A stretch of DNA of 64,000 bases, taken from assembly GCA_023453795.1 (NCBI GenBank), contig JAEXSP010000007.1, positions 186,001-250,000 of the forward strand, read 5' to 3'. Below, in pieces: positions 23,862-31,853 of this stretch. Each line of letters opens with the position of its first letter. The first letter of the stretch is position 1. A program made the translations under genes and the position numbers. The notes beneath the pieces are model-generated. The model was not told the DNA's origin. It searched no databases and saw nothing but the letters and a program-made list of their open reading frames with translations. The DNA is from Bacillota bacterium. GTDB taxonomy: Bacteria; Bacillota; Clostridia; Acetivibrionales; JAEXSP01.

Positions 23862-24041
23862 ATGAATATAAAAATTAAGATTGAAATGACAAAATACAAC
23901 TTAAAACAATGGCAAACAGCTAAATTGCTAAACATTAGTGAATCGGCATTTAGTCGGATGTTGCGAAAAGAACTTTCAAAAGAAGAACAGGAACGAATTA
24001 TAAATATTATCAGGGAAAGGGGTGTTACCTATGGTAAGTAA
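23862..24041 (+). CDS. small HTH protein
   Basis: A 59-residue HTH protein (TKYNLKQWQTAKLLNISESAFSRMLRKELSKEEQERII), start at ATG 23862 with AGAAGG upstream; in-frame start 18 bases earlier has no binding site. It is the first rightward gene after the repressor, where a Cro or Rep-activator would sit. The next gene starts within its last codons (24031), so the two are coupled. Confidence 0.75.
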   Translation: MNIKIKIEMTKYNLKQWQTAKLLNISESAFSRMLRKELSKEEQERIINIIRERGVTYGK

Positions 24042-24225
24042 TTCTGTTGTTATTGATCAACCTAAATTCTTACATGCTGAAGAAGTTGCAGCTATGTTAG
24101 GGGTATCTACATCATCTGCTTATAGAATAATTAAACGTTTGAACGCTGACCTTGAAAAGCAAGGAAAAATTGTTATCCCAGGAAGGATCAGTTCCAGATA
24201 CTTTTTGGAAAGGGTGGCTATGTGA
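24031..24225 (+). CDS. AlpA/excisionase-like HTH protein
   Basis: A 64-residue HTH_17/AlpA-type protein: LHAEEVAAMLGVSTSSAYRIIKRLN then GRISSRYFLERV with a typical beta-hairpin. GGAAAGGGG precedes the ATG. Such proteins act as excisionases or as activators of int in satellites and integrative elements, so it may be the recombination directionality factor. It overlaps the upstream gene by 11 bases. Confidence 0.72.
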   Translation: MVSNSVVIDQPKFLHAEEVAAMLGVSTSSAYRIIKRLNADLEKQGKIVIPGRISSRYFLERVAM

Positions 24226-24265
24226 ATGCAGCAATCATTGAGGATAGGCAGGTGATAGAAATTTG

Positions 24266-26179
24266 ATGACAGAAAATAGTACAGCCTTTTTCAAAGGTTA
24301 TGTCGAAACAAAAGACAAGAAATGCATTGAAAAATTCAAGAACAGAACTGATTTCAAGACATATGACCAAGTGAAAGACTTGAATGAATTTGCTGGAATC
24401 CTGGCAAACAATGCAATTCTGATTGACATTGATGATCAGGAACAGTCTGAAATCCTGATGGACATTGTTGAAGCAAAGCAGTTGAATTGCAGGGTGTACC
24501 AAACCAGCAGGGGAAGACACTTTCTGTTCAAGAACAGTAAAATTGAAAAATGCTTCACGCACACAAAGCTGGCATGTGGACTGACTGCTGACATCAAATC
24601 AGGATTCAAGAATTCATATTCAGTGTTGAAGTTCAATGGGGAAGAAAGATTCATTGAATGGGACATTGAAGAAGGTCAGGAATATCAGGAAATCCCAAAG
24701 TGGTTGTTTCCAGTGCGGTCAGTAGTTGACTTCACAGACATGGATGCAGGGGATGGAAGGAATCAGGCATTATTTAATTACATCTTGACCTTACAATCCA
24801 GTGATTTTTCAGTTGAAGAAGCAAGGGAAGCAATCAGGATCATCAATAAGTATGTTCTGAAAGACCCACTTTCTGAAGATGAACTGGAAGTCATACTGCG
24901 TGATGATGCATTTGAAAAACCAGTATTTTTCAAAGGGACAACATTCCTGTTTGACAAGTTTGCAGTGTTCATGAAAAACAATCACCACATCATCAGGATC
25001 AACAACCTGCTGCATTCATACAAAGATGGAATCTACATCCCAGGATTTGAAACCATTGAAAGCGAAATGATCAAGCACATTCCACAGTTGAACAGATCGA
25101 AAAGGACAGAAGTGTTGTCATACTTGGATTTGATGGTCAGGGAAAACCAACAGGAAACAGCAACAAATTTCATTGCTTTCAGGAATGGACTTTTCAACAT
25201 CCATGATGACAGCTTCATTCCTTTCACACCTGAACACATCATCACCAACATCATTGACTGGGACTACAACCCAAATGCATATGATGAACTGACTGACAAG
25301 ACCCTGGACAAGATTTCATGCGGTGATCCTGCAATTAGGGCATTACTTGAAGAAGCAGTTGGATATTGTCTTTTCAGAAGGAATGAACTTGGAAAAGCAT
25401 TCATCCTGACTGGATCAGGGTCAAACGGAAAATCAACCTTCCTGAACATGATCAGAAACATGCTGGGAGAAAGAAACCTTTCATCCCTGGACTTGAAGAA
25501 ACTGGGGGACAGGTTCAGCACAGTGATGATGTTCGGCAAGCTGGCAAACATAGGTGATGACATTTCAGATGAATTTGTGACAGACCCTTCAGTGTTCAAG
25601 AAGATTGTCACTGGTGAAACCATTGATGCTGAACAAAAGGGTCAACCAAAGTTTAACTTCAAACCATATGTCAAATTGTTCTTCAGTGCAAACAACATTC
25701 CAAGAATGGGAAAGGGCAGGGATTCAAGTGCAATTTTAAGAAGGTTGATCATCATTCCTTTTGAAGCAAGGTTCAGTCCCACTGATCCTGATTATGTTCC
25801 AAGAATCATTGATAAATTGACCACACAGGAAGCAACAGAATATTTGATCCAGCTTGGAATCAAGGGTTTGAAAAGGGTTCTAATGACAAATAGATTTAGT
25901 GAATCGGCAAAAGTTCAAAAGGAACTTGAAGACTATGAGGAATCAAACAATCCGATTCTTTCATTCATCAAAGAATGTGAAGATGAGGATATTCCTATTG
26001 AGAATGAAGAACTGAATAAAGTGTACAAGGCATATGTAGAATTTGGTTTGAAAAGTGGTCATATTGGCACACTTGCAAAAAATGAGTTTTCAAAGCAGAT
26101 TCAAAAGATCATGAACCTAACAACTGACAGACCGAGAATAAATGGCAAGAAAGTCACTGTTCTTAAAGCAATAAAATAA
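24266..26179 (+). CDS. phage/plasmid primase-helicase (P4/D5 type)
   Basis: A 637-residue replication protein. The N-terminal primase-like region (about residues 1-170) has a catalytic-like IDIDD motif at about 52-57. A D5_N-type linker follows (about 190-370), then an SF3 helicase domain with Walker A GSGSNGKST near residue 386, Walker B-like LANIGDDIS near residue 428 and an SF3 motif KLFFSANNIP near residue 470. A winged-helix tail follows. It likely unwinds and primes replication at the adjacent iteron region. ATG 24266 has AGGTGATAG upstream. Confidence 0.92.
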   Translation: MTENSTAFFKGYVETKDKKCIEKFKNRTDFKTYDQVKDLNEFAGILANNAILIDIDDQEQSEILMDIVEAKQLNCRVYQTSRGRHFLFKNSKIEKCFTHTKLACGLTADIKSGFKNSYSVLKFNGEERFIEWDIEEGQEYQEIPKWLFPVRSVVDFTDMDAGDGRNQALFNYILTLQSSDFSVEEAREAIRIINKYVLKDPLSEDELEVILRDDAFEKPVFFKGTTFLFDKFAVFMKNNHHIIRINNLLHSYKDGIYIPGFETIESEMIKHIPQLNRSKRTEVLSYLDLMVRENQQETATNFIAFRNGLFNIHDDSFIPFTPEHIITNIIDWDYNPNAYDELTDKTLDKISCGDPAIRALLEEAVGYCLFRRNELGKAFILTGSGSNGKSTFLNMIRNMLGERNLSSLDLKKLGDRFSTVMMFGKLANIGDDISDEFVTDPSVFKKIVTGETIDAEQKGQPKFNFKPYVKLFFSANNIPRMGKGRDSSAILRRLIIIPFEARFSPTDPDYVPRIIDKLTTQEATEYLIQLGIKGLKRVLMTNRFSESAKVQKELEDYEESNNPILSFIKECEDEDIPIENEELNKVYKAYVEFGLKSGHIGTLAKNEFSKQIQKIMNLTTDRPRINGKKVTVLKAIK

Positions 26180-26180
26180 T

Positions 26181-26462
26181 GGACATGCTTGTGACAGGCT
26201 ATGACCAGGCGAATAAATAAATGCTTGGGCATGTATAAACCTAATAAAATCAATCGATCTACGACATTGGACAGGCTGGACAGGCTTAATATGACTTATT
26301 GTTACAATAAAAATTTCTATTAAGAATACTTAATAATACTAATAAAAAATAATTTTAATAGAAAAAGAAGAAAAAGCCTGTCCGCTTGACCACAAAAATC
26401 ACTGAAAAGCAGTAAAATCAATACATGATGACCCTGGACAGGCTTCATGAACAAGCCTGTCC
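26181..26462. repeat. iteron-flanked AT-rich region, probable replication origin
   Basis: Exact 9-mers GGACAGGCT at 26269, 26278 and 26436, with complements AGCCTGTCC at 26375 and 26454, and degenerate copies near 26181 and 26193. They flank a very AT-rich stretch (26287-26374). The last two form a perfect 10-bp hairpin GGACAGGCTT/AAGCCTGTCC. This layout, right after the primase-helicase, matches origins of satellite elements. Confidence 0.75.
26403..26421 (+). repeat. TGAAAnGCAGTAAAATCAA repeat, copy 1
   Basis: This 19-base sequence recurs at 35798-35816 with one mismatch; one copy is in the origin region, the other beside attR. Confidence 0.6.
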
Positions 26463-26483
26463 GAAAAGAAAGGATGATGAAAT

Positions 26484-26936
26484 ATGGCAAAAGCAATTAA
26501 GCTACTTGATATTATAAAAAATTGCAGTGAATTGTTTGGTATGCCCATAACAGAAGCATTTGACATTCTTGAAATATTTAATAGGGGTACAATCTTTGAA
26601 CATTATGTTGATCCCAGGACTTACAGAAATGAAGATAACATCTATGTCATTAAACCGATTACAGAAAATAGTTTGTATTTCTGTTATGTTTGCCCTTGGT
26701 GTCAGGATATTCATATTGAAAGTAAAAGGGAACTTTTCACTGATCAAAGGAAACTATTTGTAAAATGTTCTCATTTGAAGCATCTGAAGCTTACATTCAT
26801 AATTGACATGCCTGTTGCAAGAATTGCAATCAATGATGATGTTATAAAAGGTAGAGCATACAGAAAAGGATTGACTGACGAATATAATTTCATGCAGCGG
26901 TTTGAAGGTGAAAAAGAAGTTGATTATACAGATTAA
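26484..26936 (+). CDS. unrecognised element protein with a Cys-rich middle
   Basis: A 150-residue protein of no known family. A CPWC pair near residue 70 and a CSH motif near 96 could bind zinc. It has a helical N-terminus and a beta-rich centre. The ATG has AAAGGATGATG upstream. It follows the origin region and is followed by a terminator, so it forms its own transcript or ends the replication operon. Confidence 0.65.
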   Translation: MAKAIKLLDIIKNCSELFGMPITEAFDILEIFNRGTIFEHYVDPRTYRNEDNIYVIKPITENSLYFCYVCPWCQDIHIESKRELFTDQRKLFVKCSHLKHLKLTFIIDMPVARIAINDDVIKGRAYRKGLTDEYNFMQRFEGEKEVDYTD

Positions 26937-27050
26937 ATACTGGATTATCTGATGTAGGTTTTATTTTGAAAATGCACAAACAGTGCAACATTTGCTTCAT
27001 TGTAGTGCATTAAATAAAGAAGTAAAATGATATTATGAATTATTATGATA

Positions 27051-27090
27051 AAAACACCAGATCAAATCCTGCTTTGATCCTGGTGTTTTT
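27051..27090 (+). terminator. intrinsic terminator
   Basis: AAACACCAGATCAAA / TTTGATCCTGGTGTTT with one bulge, then a T-run. Confidence 0.85.
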
Positions 27091-27133
27091 ATATTTCAGA
27101 ACATATAAACACCCAAAGAATGAAATTAGATTC

Positions 27134-27152
27134 TTATATGACAGTTATATGA
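27134..27152 (+). promoter_or_regulatory. TTATATGA paired box 1
   Basis: Two TTATATGA direct copies 11 bp apart (27134, 27145), about 30 bp before the start of the packaging-gene run. The same pair occurs at 33846/33857 and 33998/34009; see findings. Confidence 0.55.
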
Positions 27153-27182
27153 GTTCTGAAGATGGAAGAAAGGATGATATTG

Positions 27183-27401
27183 ATGAATGAAATGATAAAG
27201 ATAAATTACCCTGAACTGATTGTTGATGCAGTGGCAGTTTTACTTGGAGATTATGAAAAATACAGAAAGCAAGCTGCAAACTTAATTCTAAAGGCTTGCC
27301 TGACTGAAAAAGGGTACAAGTTACTGATGGAAGATGAAGAACTGAAAGCGGTTCTGAAAACAATCAAAAAAAGTCAAACAAAGGGGGTGACTGTATGTTG
27401 A
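27183..27401 (+). CDS. small unrecognised protein
   Basis: A 72-residue helical, charged protein (MNEMIKINYPELIVDAVAVLLGD...). ATG 27183 is selected because AAAGGATGAT lies upstream. It overlaps the small terminase gene by seven bases, so it may be a coupled packaging or regulatory factor; function unknown. Confidence 0.65.
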   Translation: MNEMIKINYPELIVDAVAVLLGDYEKYRKQAANLILKACLTEKGYKLLMEDEELKAVLKTIKKSQTKGVTVC

Positions 27402-27748
27402 ACAAAAAACAGAAAAAATGTATTGAATTGATGGCTGCTGGTGAAATGACACAAAGAGAAATTGCAAAGCAGATTGATATTGCAGAAGAAACCATTTCAA
27501 GATGGAAAAAGGACAAAGAATTCATGCTTGAACTGGATGAACTTGTCAGGGTGGGGATTCAGTCACTTGCTGCAAAAGCATTCAGAACCATGTCAGGTCT
27601 TCTTTGTTCGAAGAATGATATGGTCAAATATATGGCTTCAAAGGACATTCTTGATAGATCAGGATTCAAAGCTGATGATAAGTTGAAGATTGAAGGGATG
27701 ATCCCTATTGTCATTAAAGATGATCTTGAAGCAGGTGACAGTGATTAA
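27395..27748 (+). CDS. phage terminase small subunit-like protein
   Basis: A 117-residue protein with an N-terminal HTH (LMAAGEMTQREIAKQIDIAEETISRWKKD, about residues 9-42) and a C-terminal helical region (AFRTMSGLLCSKNDMVKYMASKDILDRSGF) typical of phBC6A51-like small terminases. These bind the packaging site and recruit the large subunit. GGGGGTGACTG precedes the ATG. The large-subunit gene is 2.4 kb downstream, an unusual separation filled by five genes of unknown or regulatory role. Confidence 0.8.
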   Translation: MLNKKQKKCIELMAAGEMTQREIAKQIDIAEETISRWKKDKEFMLELDELVRVGIQSLAAKAFRTMSGLLCSKNDMVKYMASKDILDRSGFKADDKLKIEGMIPIVIKDDLEAGDSD

Positions 27749-27865
27749 TTGACCTTGTGCAGTCGAAAAACAGCACTGAACACATGGAAAACCAGTGGAT
27801 GCAACCCACGATAATAAAGCGAAGGTTTGAAGGGTGTATTTTTGAAGGAAAGGTGGATATTCAAT
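27749..27865 (+). other. short non-coding gap
   Basis: No convincing gene; a 29-codon frame (27784-27873) has no ribosome binding site. Confidence 0.4.
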
Positions 27866-28133
27866 GTGAGTAAACATAAGACATTATTCAAAACTCATGC
27901 TAAAACAGAACTTCACATCTTGGATCAGATGGAATTGGATGAATTGATCTCATTTGCTGATAGGCATGGTATTGACATTGTTGAAGAACAAAAAATCAGT
28001 CAGGAAGCTATTCTTCAAAAGATATTAAATGATCCTTGGGTTGAAAAGGTAAGAAAGTTTCACCATCTATGTTGAAAAAGGATATGTCAGAACAGATTAC
28101 AATAATTTGAAATTAAGAAAGGATGAAAATTAA
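27866..28133 (+). CDS. small unrecognised protein, possibly read through a +1 frameshift
   Basis: Starts at GTG 27866 (AAAGGTGG upstream). In the starting frame it ends at 28075 (69 residues). From 28053 the +1 frame is open and encodes a plausible tail (TIYVEKGYVRTDYNNLKLRK) ending in TAA at 28131-28133, which overlaps the next ATG (TAATG). The shift would fall near AAG TTT CAC, where Phe-tRNA can slip from UUU to UUC. Either a recent frameshift mutation or programmed slippage is possible. Product function unknown. Confidence 0.55.
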
Positions 28134-28780
28134 TGTTAGAAAATTTATTAAAAAAGATCAATGAATATGTGGATGCGCATAAATCACTGGACAAAGAACT
28201 TCATGATCAAGATGAAACAAACAGAGCATGGTACAATGATTCCAAGCGGTTTGAAAAACTTGCTGCTTTGAAAAAGGTTCATTATGACTATTGTAAATTG
28301 CTGAATGAGAAGTACAAGAATGAAGTCATAAATATATTTGAAGAAGCTTTTAAACAAATAAGGGCAGTTCCAATGATACCTATAGACCAAGGAATGTTCA
28401 ATAACTTCAGTTGGATTGAAAAGATGAGTTCAATTTCAAAAGAAGAAGTAAAATCCCTTTATGAAGCTACAAAAAATAACTATTTGGCAAATAAGAAGGT
28501 TTATGATTTTCTTATGGCAAAGGGAAACCATGAAGATGCGTTGATGAAATATCTCAACTACCTCCAAGATAAAGATGTAAGTGAAATGTTTTTCATTTCA
28601 GTGGATTCAATGATAAGTTGTGTTGAAGAACTGAAGGATTACATCATGAATAATATTTTTGCTAATAGCAACATGGACTTTTCTAATATTGGTTATCACA
28701 CAGCAAATGTTCTTAATGGGGAATACATCCATGACGTTAAGCGTCAAGGGGATATATTCATTACAAGATACCAGAAATAA
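28133..28780 (+). CDS. unrecognised helical protein
   Basis: A 215-residue, mainly helical, acidic and lysine-rich protein without a known family. AGAAAGGATGAAA lies before its ATG, which overlaps the TAA of the preceding frame. A hairpin with GGGGAACA arms follows the stop. It may be a structural accessory or a regulator of the helper phage; nothing in the sequence decides. Confidence 0.6.
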   Translation: MLENLLKKINEYVDAHKSLDKELHDQDETNRAWYNDSKRFEKLAALKKVHYDYCKLLNEKYKNEVINIFEEAFKQIRAVPMIPIDQGMFNNFSWIEKMSSISKEEVKSLYEATKNNYLANKKVYDFLMAKGNHEDALMKYLNYLQDKDVSEMFFISVDSMISCVEELKDYIMNNIFANSNMDFSNIGYHTANVLNGEYIHDVKRQGDIFITRYQK

Positions 28781-28783
28781 TCA

Positions 28784-28818
28784 AAAGGGGAACAAGGTTT
28801 CCCCTGTTCCCCTTTACT
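28784..28818 (+). terminator. hairpin after the 28133-28780 gene
   Basis: AAAGGGGAACA (28784-28794) / TGTTCCCCTTT (28805-28815), loop of ten, weak T-tail. Confidence 0.6.
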
Positions 28819-28843
28819 TCATTAAAAAGGCAGGTGTATAGAC

Positions 28844-29221
28844 ATGAAAGCAGCATGGATGTATAAAACTGAAAAGCCAATAATCAAAGAAATCATGACT
28901 TGTGCAAAAAGTGAAATTATGAAATTTCAACAATATTTGTCACTTTTGAATCAATCAGCTATTCCTGATGATATGAAAAAGGAAATGGCAGCAAGTGTCA
29001 ATACAATTCAGATAGCATTGAAAAATATCAAAGTAAGTTTTCCTGAAAGGGATTTTGAAATTGCATTCGCACATTTTTTCAATCAAGTTCCTTGTTATGT
29101 ATTAGGCGAACAACATTTTCTTGATAAAAGTAGAATTGTAAGAATTAATAAACATTTCATTTTGAAGGTAGCAGAACAGCTATATCCTGAACTTTACACT
29201 TTGGGTGATACCAATGACTGA
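28844..29221 (+). CDS. unrecognised small protein
   Basis: A 125-residue helical protein (MKAAWMYKTEKPIIKEIMTC...). Unknown family. It overlaps the sigma-like gene by eight bases, which suggests coupled expression with it, perhaps as a partner or anti-sigma; this is only a possibility. AAAAGGCAGG precedes the ATG. Confidence 0.6.
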   Translation: MKAAWMYKTEKPIIKEIMTCAKSEIMKFQQYLSLLNQSAIPDDMKKEMAASVNTIQIALKNIKVSFPERDFEIAFAHFFNQVPCYVLGEQHFLDKSRIVRINKHFILKVAEQLYPELYTLGDTND

Positions 29222-30080
29222 TAATGAACTTATTATTCAGTATAAAGCAGGAAATGTTGAAGCATTGAACCTATTGATTGAAAATTTCAAGCCTGTTTTG
29301 GGAAGATTGGCTTTTAGGTGGAAGGTAACAGCAAACAAAGTCGGATTGGATGAAGATGATCTGCAACAAGAAGGCTGGATTGCTTTCATGAAAGTTGTTG
29401 AAGAATATGATAATGGAAGTATAACACACACTTGTTCTTTTACTACATATGCTTATGGTGCAGTAGAATTTGCCATCAGGAATGTAATTCGCAAAAATAG
29501 ACCGAGGGGTTATAAAACTACCTGCAAGACAGATGAAGTGTCGATTTGCAGCATTTATAAAAGTGTATTTGAAGATGAAAATTCTGACATGCTTATTGAT
29601 ACAATAGTATCTTCAACTTTTCCACCAACTGATGCTTGCGTGGACGTGGATTATCAGCAATGTCTACACAAGGACATAATTTCATTGCTTGATGTAGTTT
29701 TCGGTGGATACCTGGGTGTTGTAAATAATTCTTTAATCATAACAAACGATTATTTAATTCAAAGATTTGAAAAACAGTCCTATTCTAAAAGTATTCTGCT
29801 GCTTCATTATGGATTGTTTGGTGAACCAATGTCATTTACAGAAATAGCAGAAAAATCGGGATTGACTGTTTCCTATATATCCAACATTGAAAAAATGGCA
29901 CTGATTAAAATTAGGAAAAGTGTAGTTGGAAAACAGTTTATGAAATTATATGGGGGTTCGTATTATTTGAGAAAATTACTTAAACAAAGAGAGGAAATCA
30001 ATACATTAAATAACCCTGAAAGAGTTGTTTCCAAAATGGATTCAATTGACAATGAAATTAGAAAATATTTAAGTGTTTAG
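29214..30080 (+). CDS. sigma-70-like phage transcription factor
   Basis: A 288-residue protein. Its N-terminal part (about residues 1-80) resembles sigma region 2 (DDLQQEGWIAFMKVVEEYD, SFTTYAYGAVEFAIRNVIRK). The C-terminal HTH resembles region 4 (MSFTEIAEKSGLTVSYISNIEKMALIKIRKS). It would bind RNA polymerase and could drive the element's own late promoters, for instance the paired TTATATGA boxes. ATG 29214 follows GGGTGATACC. A long insert separates the two regions, so it is a divergent member. Confidence 0.75.
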   Translation: MTDNELIIQYKAGNVEALNLLIENFKPVLGRLAFRWKVTANKVGLDEDDLQQEGWIAFMKVVEEYDNGSITHTCSFTTYAYGAVEFAIRNVIRKNRPRGYKTTCKTDEVSICSIYKSVFEDENSDMLIDTIVSSTFPPTDACVDVDYQQCLHKDIISLLDVVFGGYLGVVNNSLIITNDYLIQRFEKQSYSKSILLLHYGLFGEPMSFTEIAEKSGLTVSYISNIEKMALIKIRKSVVGKQFMKLYGGSYYLRKLLKQREEINTLNNPERVVSKMDSIDNEIRKYLSV

Positions 30081-30152
30081 TCACTGGTTAGTAAAAAATT
30101 TTTATTAAAAACCGGTGAAATTTCTTACTTCATAAACAGGAGATGAAATAAC

Positions 30153-31400
30153 ATGAATTACATAAAGATTTCTTTAAAAAAGGTTGTTGGGAAGCATTAC
30201 AACCGATTTTGGCACTTCAAAGGCAGATACAGAGTTGTCAAAGGCAGCAGAGCAAGCAAGAAGTCAAAGACCACAGCACTTTGGTATATAACCAATATGA
30301 TGAAATATCCTGGTGCAAATCTGCTGGTCATCAGGAAGACCTTCAGAACATTGAAGGATTCCTGTTTCACAGAATTAACCTGGGCAATCAAAAGAATGGG
30401 TGTCCAGGACTTTTGGAAGATCACAGAATCACCACTTGAAATGACATACATTCCAACAGGTCAGAAGATATATTTCAGGGGTCTTGATGATCCAATGAAG
30501 GTTACATCTATCACAGTTGACACAGGATCACTTTGCTGGATGTGGATTGAAGAAGCATATGAGATCATGAAAGAAGCTGACTTTGACATGTTGGATGAAT
30601 CCATCAGGGGTCAGGTTGATGATGGTCTGTTCAAACAGATCACATTGACATTCAATCCCTGGAATGAACATCACTGGATCAAAGCAAGGTTCTTTGATGT
30701 AAAAGATGACCCTGACATACTGGCATTGACTACAAACTACACCCACAATGAATTCCTTGATGCTGCTGACAAGAAAGTGTTTGAAACCATGAAGAAGAAC
30801 AACCCAAGAAGATTCAGGGTTGCTGGTTTAGGACAGTGGGGGATCGTGGAAGGTTTGATCTTTGAAAACTGGGAAGAAGCAGCATTCAACCTGGAAGAAA
30901 TCAAACAGATCAAGGGAATCAGGTCAGCATTCGGTCTTGACTATGGTTACACGAATGACCCAACTGCACTTTGGTGTGGAATGGTGGACATGACTGCAAA
31001 AGTCATCTATGTATTTGATGAACTTTATAAAACAGGGATGTCCAATGAAGCAATCCACCAGGAAGTCAAGGGAATGGGATATTTGAAGGAAAGGATCAGA
31101 GCAGATTCAGCAGAACCAAAGTCAAATGACAGGCTGCGTGAACTGGGGATGTCAAACATCAGACCTGCAAGGAAAGGAAAAGATAGTGTCAACAATGGCA
31201 TTGACTTCATCCAGGACTTCAAGATCATCATTCATCCCAGGTGCGTGAATTTTATTACAGAAATCAGCAATTACACCTGGGACAAGGACAAGTTTGGAAA
31301 GAAGATCAACAAACCCATTGATGACTTCAATCACTTGATGGATGCAATGCGTTATGCATTGGAAGATTTCAGCAAGGGTGAAACATTCAGCTTTGATTAA
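30153..31400 (+). CDS. phage terminase large subunit (PBSX type)
   Basis: A 415-residue large terminase: ATPase domain with Walker A-like KGSRASKKSKTT (about residues 27-38, the relaxed form usual in this family), Walker B-like WMWIEEAYE near residue 128, and C-terminal RNase H-type nuclease with FGLDYGY (about residue 258) and further acidic residues. AGGAGATGAAAT lies before the ATG. It motors DNA into capsids; its own portal and capsid genes are absent, so packaging must use another phage's proheads if it works. Confidence 0.9.
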   Translation: MNYIKISLKKVVGKHYNRFWHFKGRYRVVKGSRASKKSKTTALWYITNMMKYPGANLLVIRKTFRTLKDSCFTELTWAIKRMGVQDFWKITESPLEMTYIPTGQKIYFRGLDDPMKVTSITVDTGSLCWMWIEEAYEIMKEADFDMLDESIRGQVDDGLFKQITLTFNPWNEHHWIKARFFDVKDDPDILALTTNYTHNEFLDAADKKVFETMKKNNPRRFRVAGLGQWGIVEGLIFENWEEAAFNLEEIKQIKGIRSAFGLDYGYTNDPTALWCGMVDMTAKVIYVFDELYKTGMSNEAIHQEVKGMGYLKERIRADSAEPKSNDRLRELGMSNIRPARKGKDSVNNGIDFIQDFKIIIHPRCVNFITEISNYTWDKDKFGKKINKPIDDFNHLMDAMRYALEDFSKGETFSFD

Positions 31401-31433
31401 TGTTAATAGAATTTAAGAAAGGCAGATGAACAA

Positions 31434-31853
31434 ATGAATCCAAATATTGAGGTCATAAACAATAAGCTTTGGGCGGTTGACTTTTATCATCTGAAATATA
31501 TTCAGGAACTTTCATCTTTTAACGATGATTCTCCTGATGCCCTTGATAAGGTAGCAAGCCTTTCAAGTGATGGTGTGATTGTACTTAACAAGAATCATGA
31601 AATATATCCCACATTAAAGCTGATCTTTCCTAAAATCATGAAAATGACTGATAGTGAACTATTTGGAAGTGCCAATTATATGAAAGATATAAATAGGGAT
31701 GGTTATGATAGGGTTTATAAATTCATCCTGGATGCTGAAGTAAAAAGAAGGGTATTAGAAAAGGAATTTAAACAGCAATCAAATGATAAGCCAATACTAA
31801 AACGAATATTAAAATTTATCGGATTTAATTCTAAAGAAAGGGGCGGGATATAA
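31434..31853 (+). CDS. unrecognised protein before the tape measure gene
   Basis: A 139-residue acidic protein whose stop TAA overlaps the tape-measure ATG. In tailed phages the tail-assembly chaperones often sit here, but no clear chaperone sequence or frameshift is seen. Family unknown. Confidence 0.6.
   Translation: MNPNIEVINNKLWAVDFYHLKYIQELSSFNDDSPDALDKVASLSSDGVIVLNKNHEIYPTLKLIFPKIMKMTDSELFGSANYMKDINRDGYDRVYKFILDAEVKRRVLEKEFKQQSNDKPILKRILKFIGFNSKERGGI

Noticed and set aside
24850..26170. Possible CRISPR-like repetition in the primase gene
   Set aside because: Repeated words such as gaagaa and tcaag come from codon bias; no spaced repeats.
27784..27873. 29-codon ATG frame before the 27866 gene
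   Set aside because: No binding site and no family; overlaps the next start.
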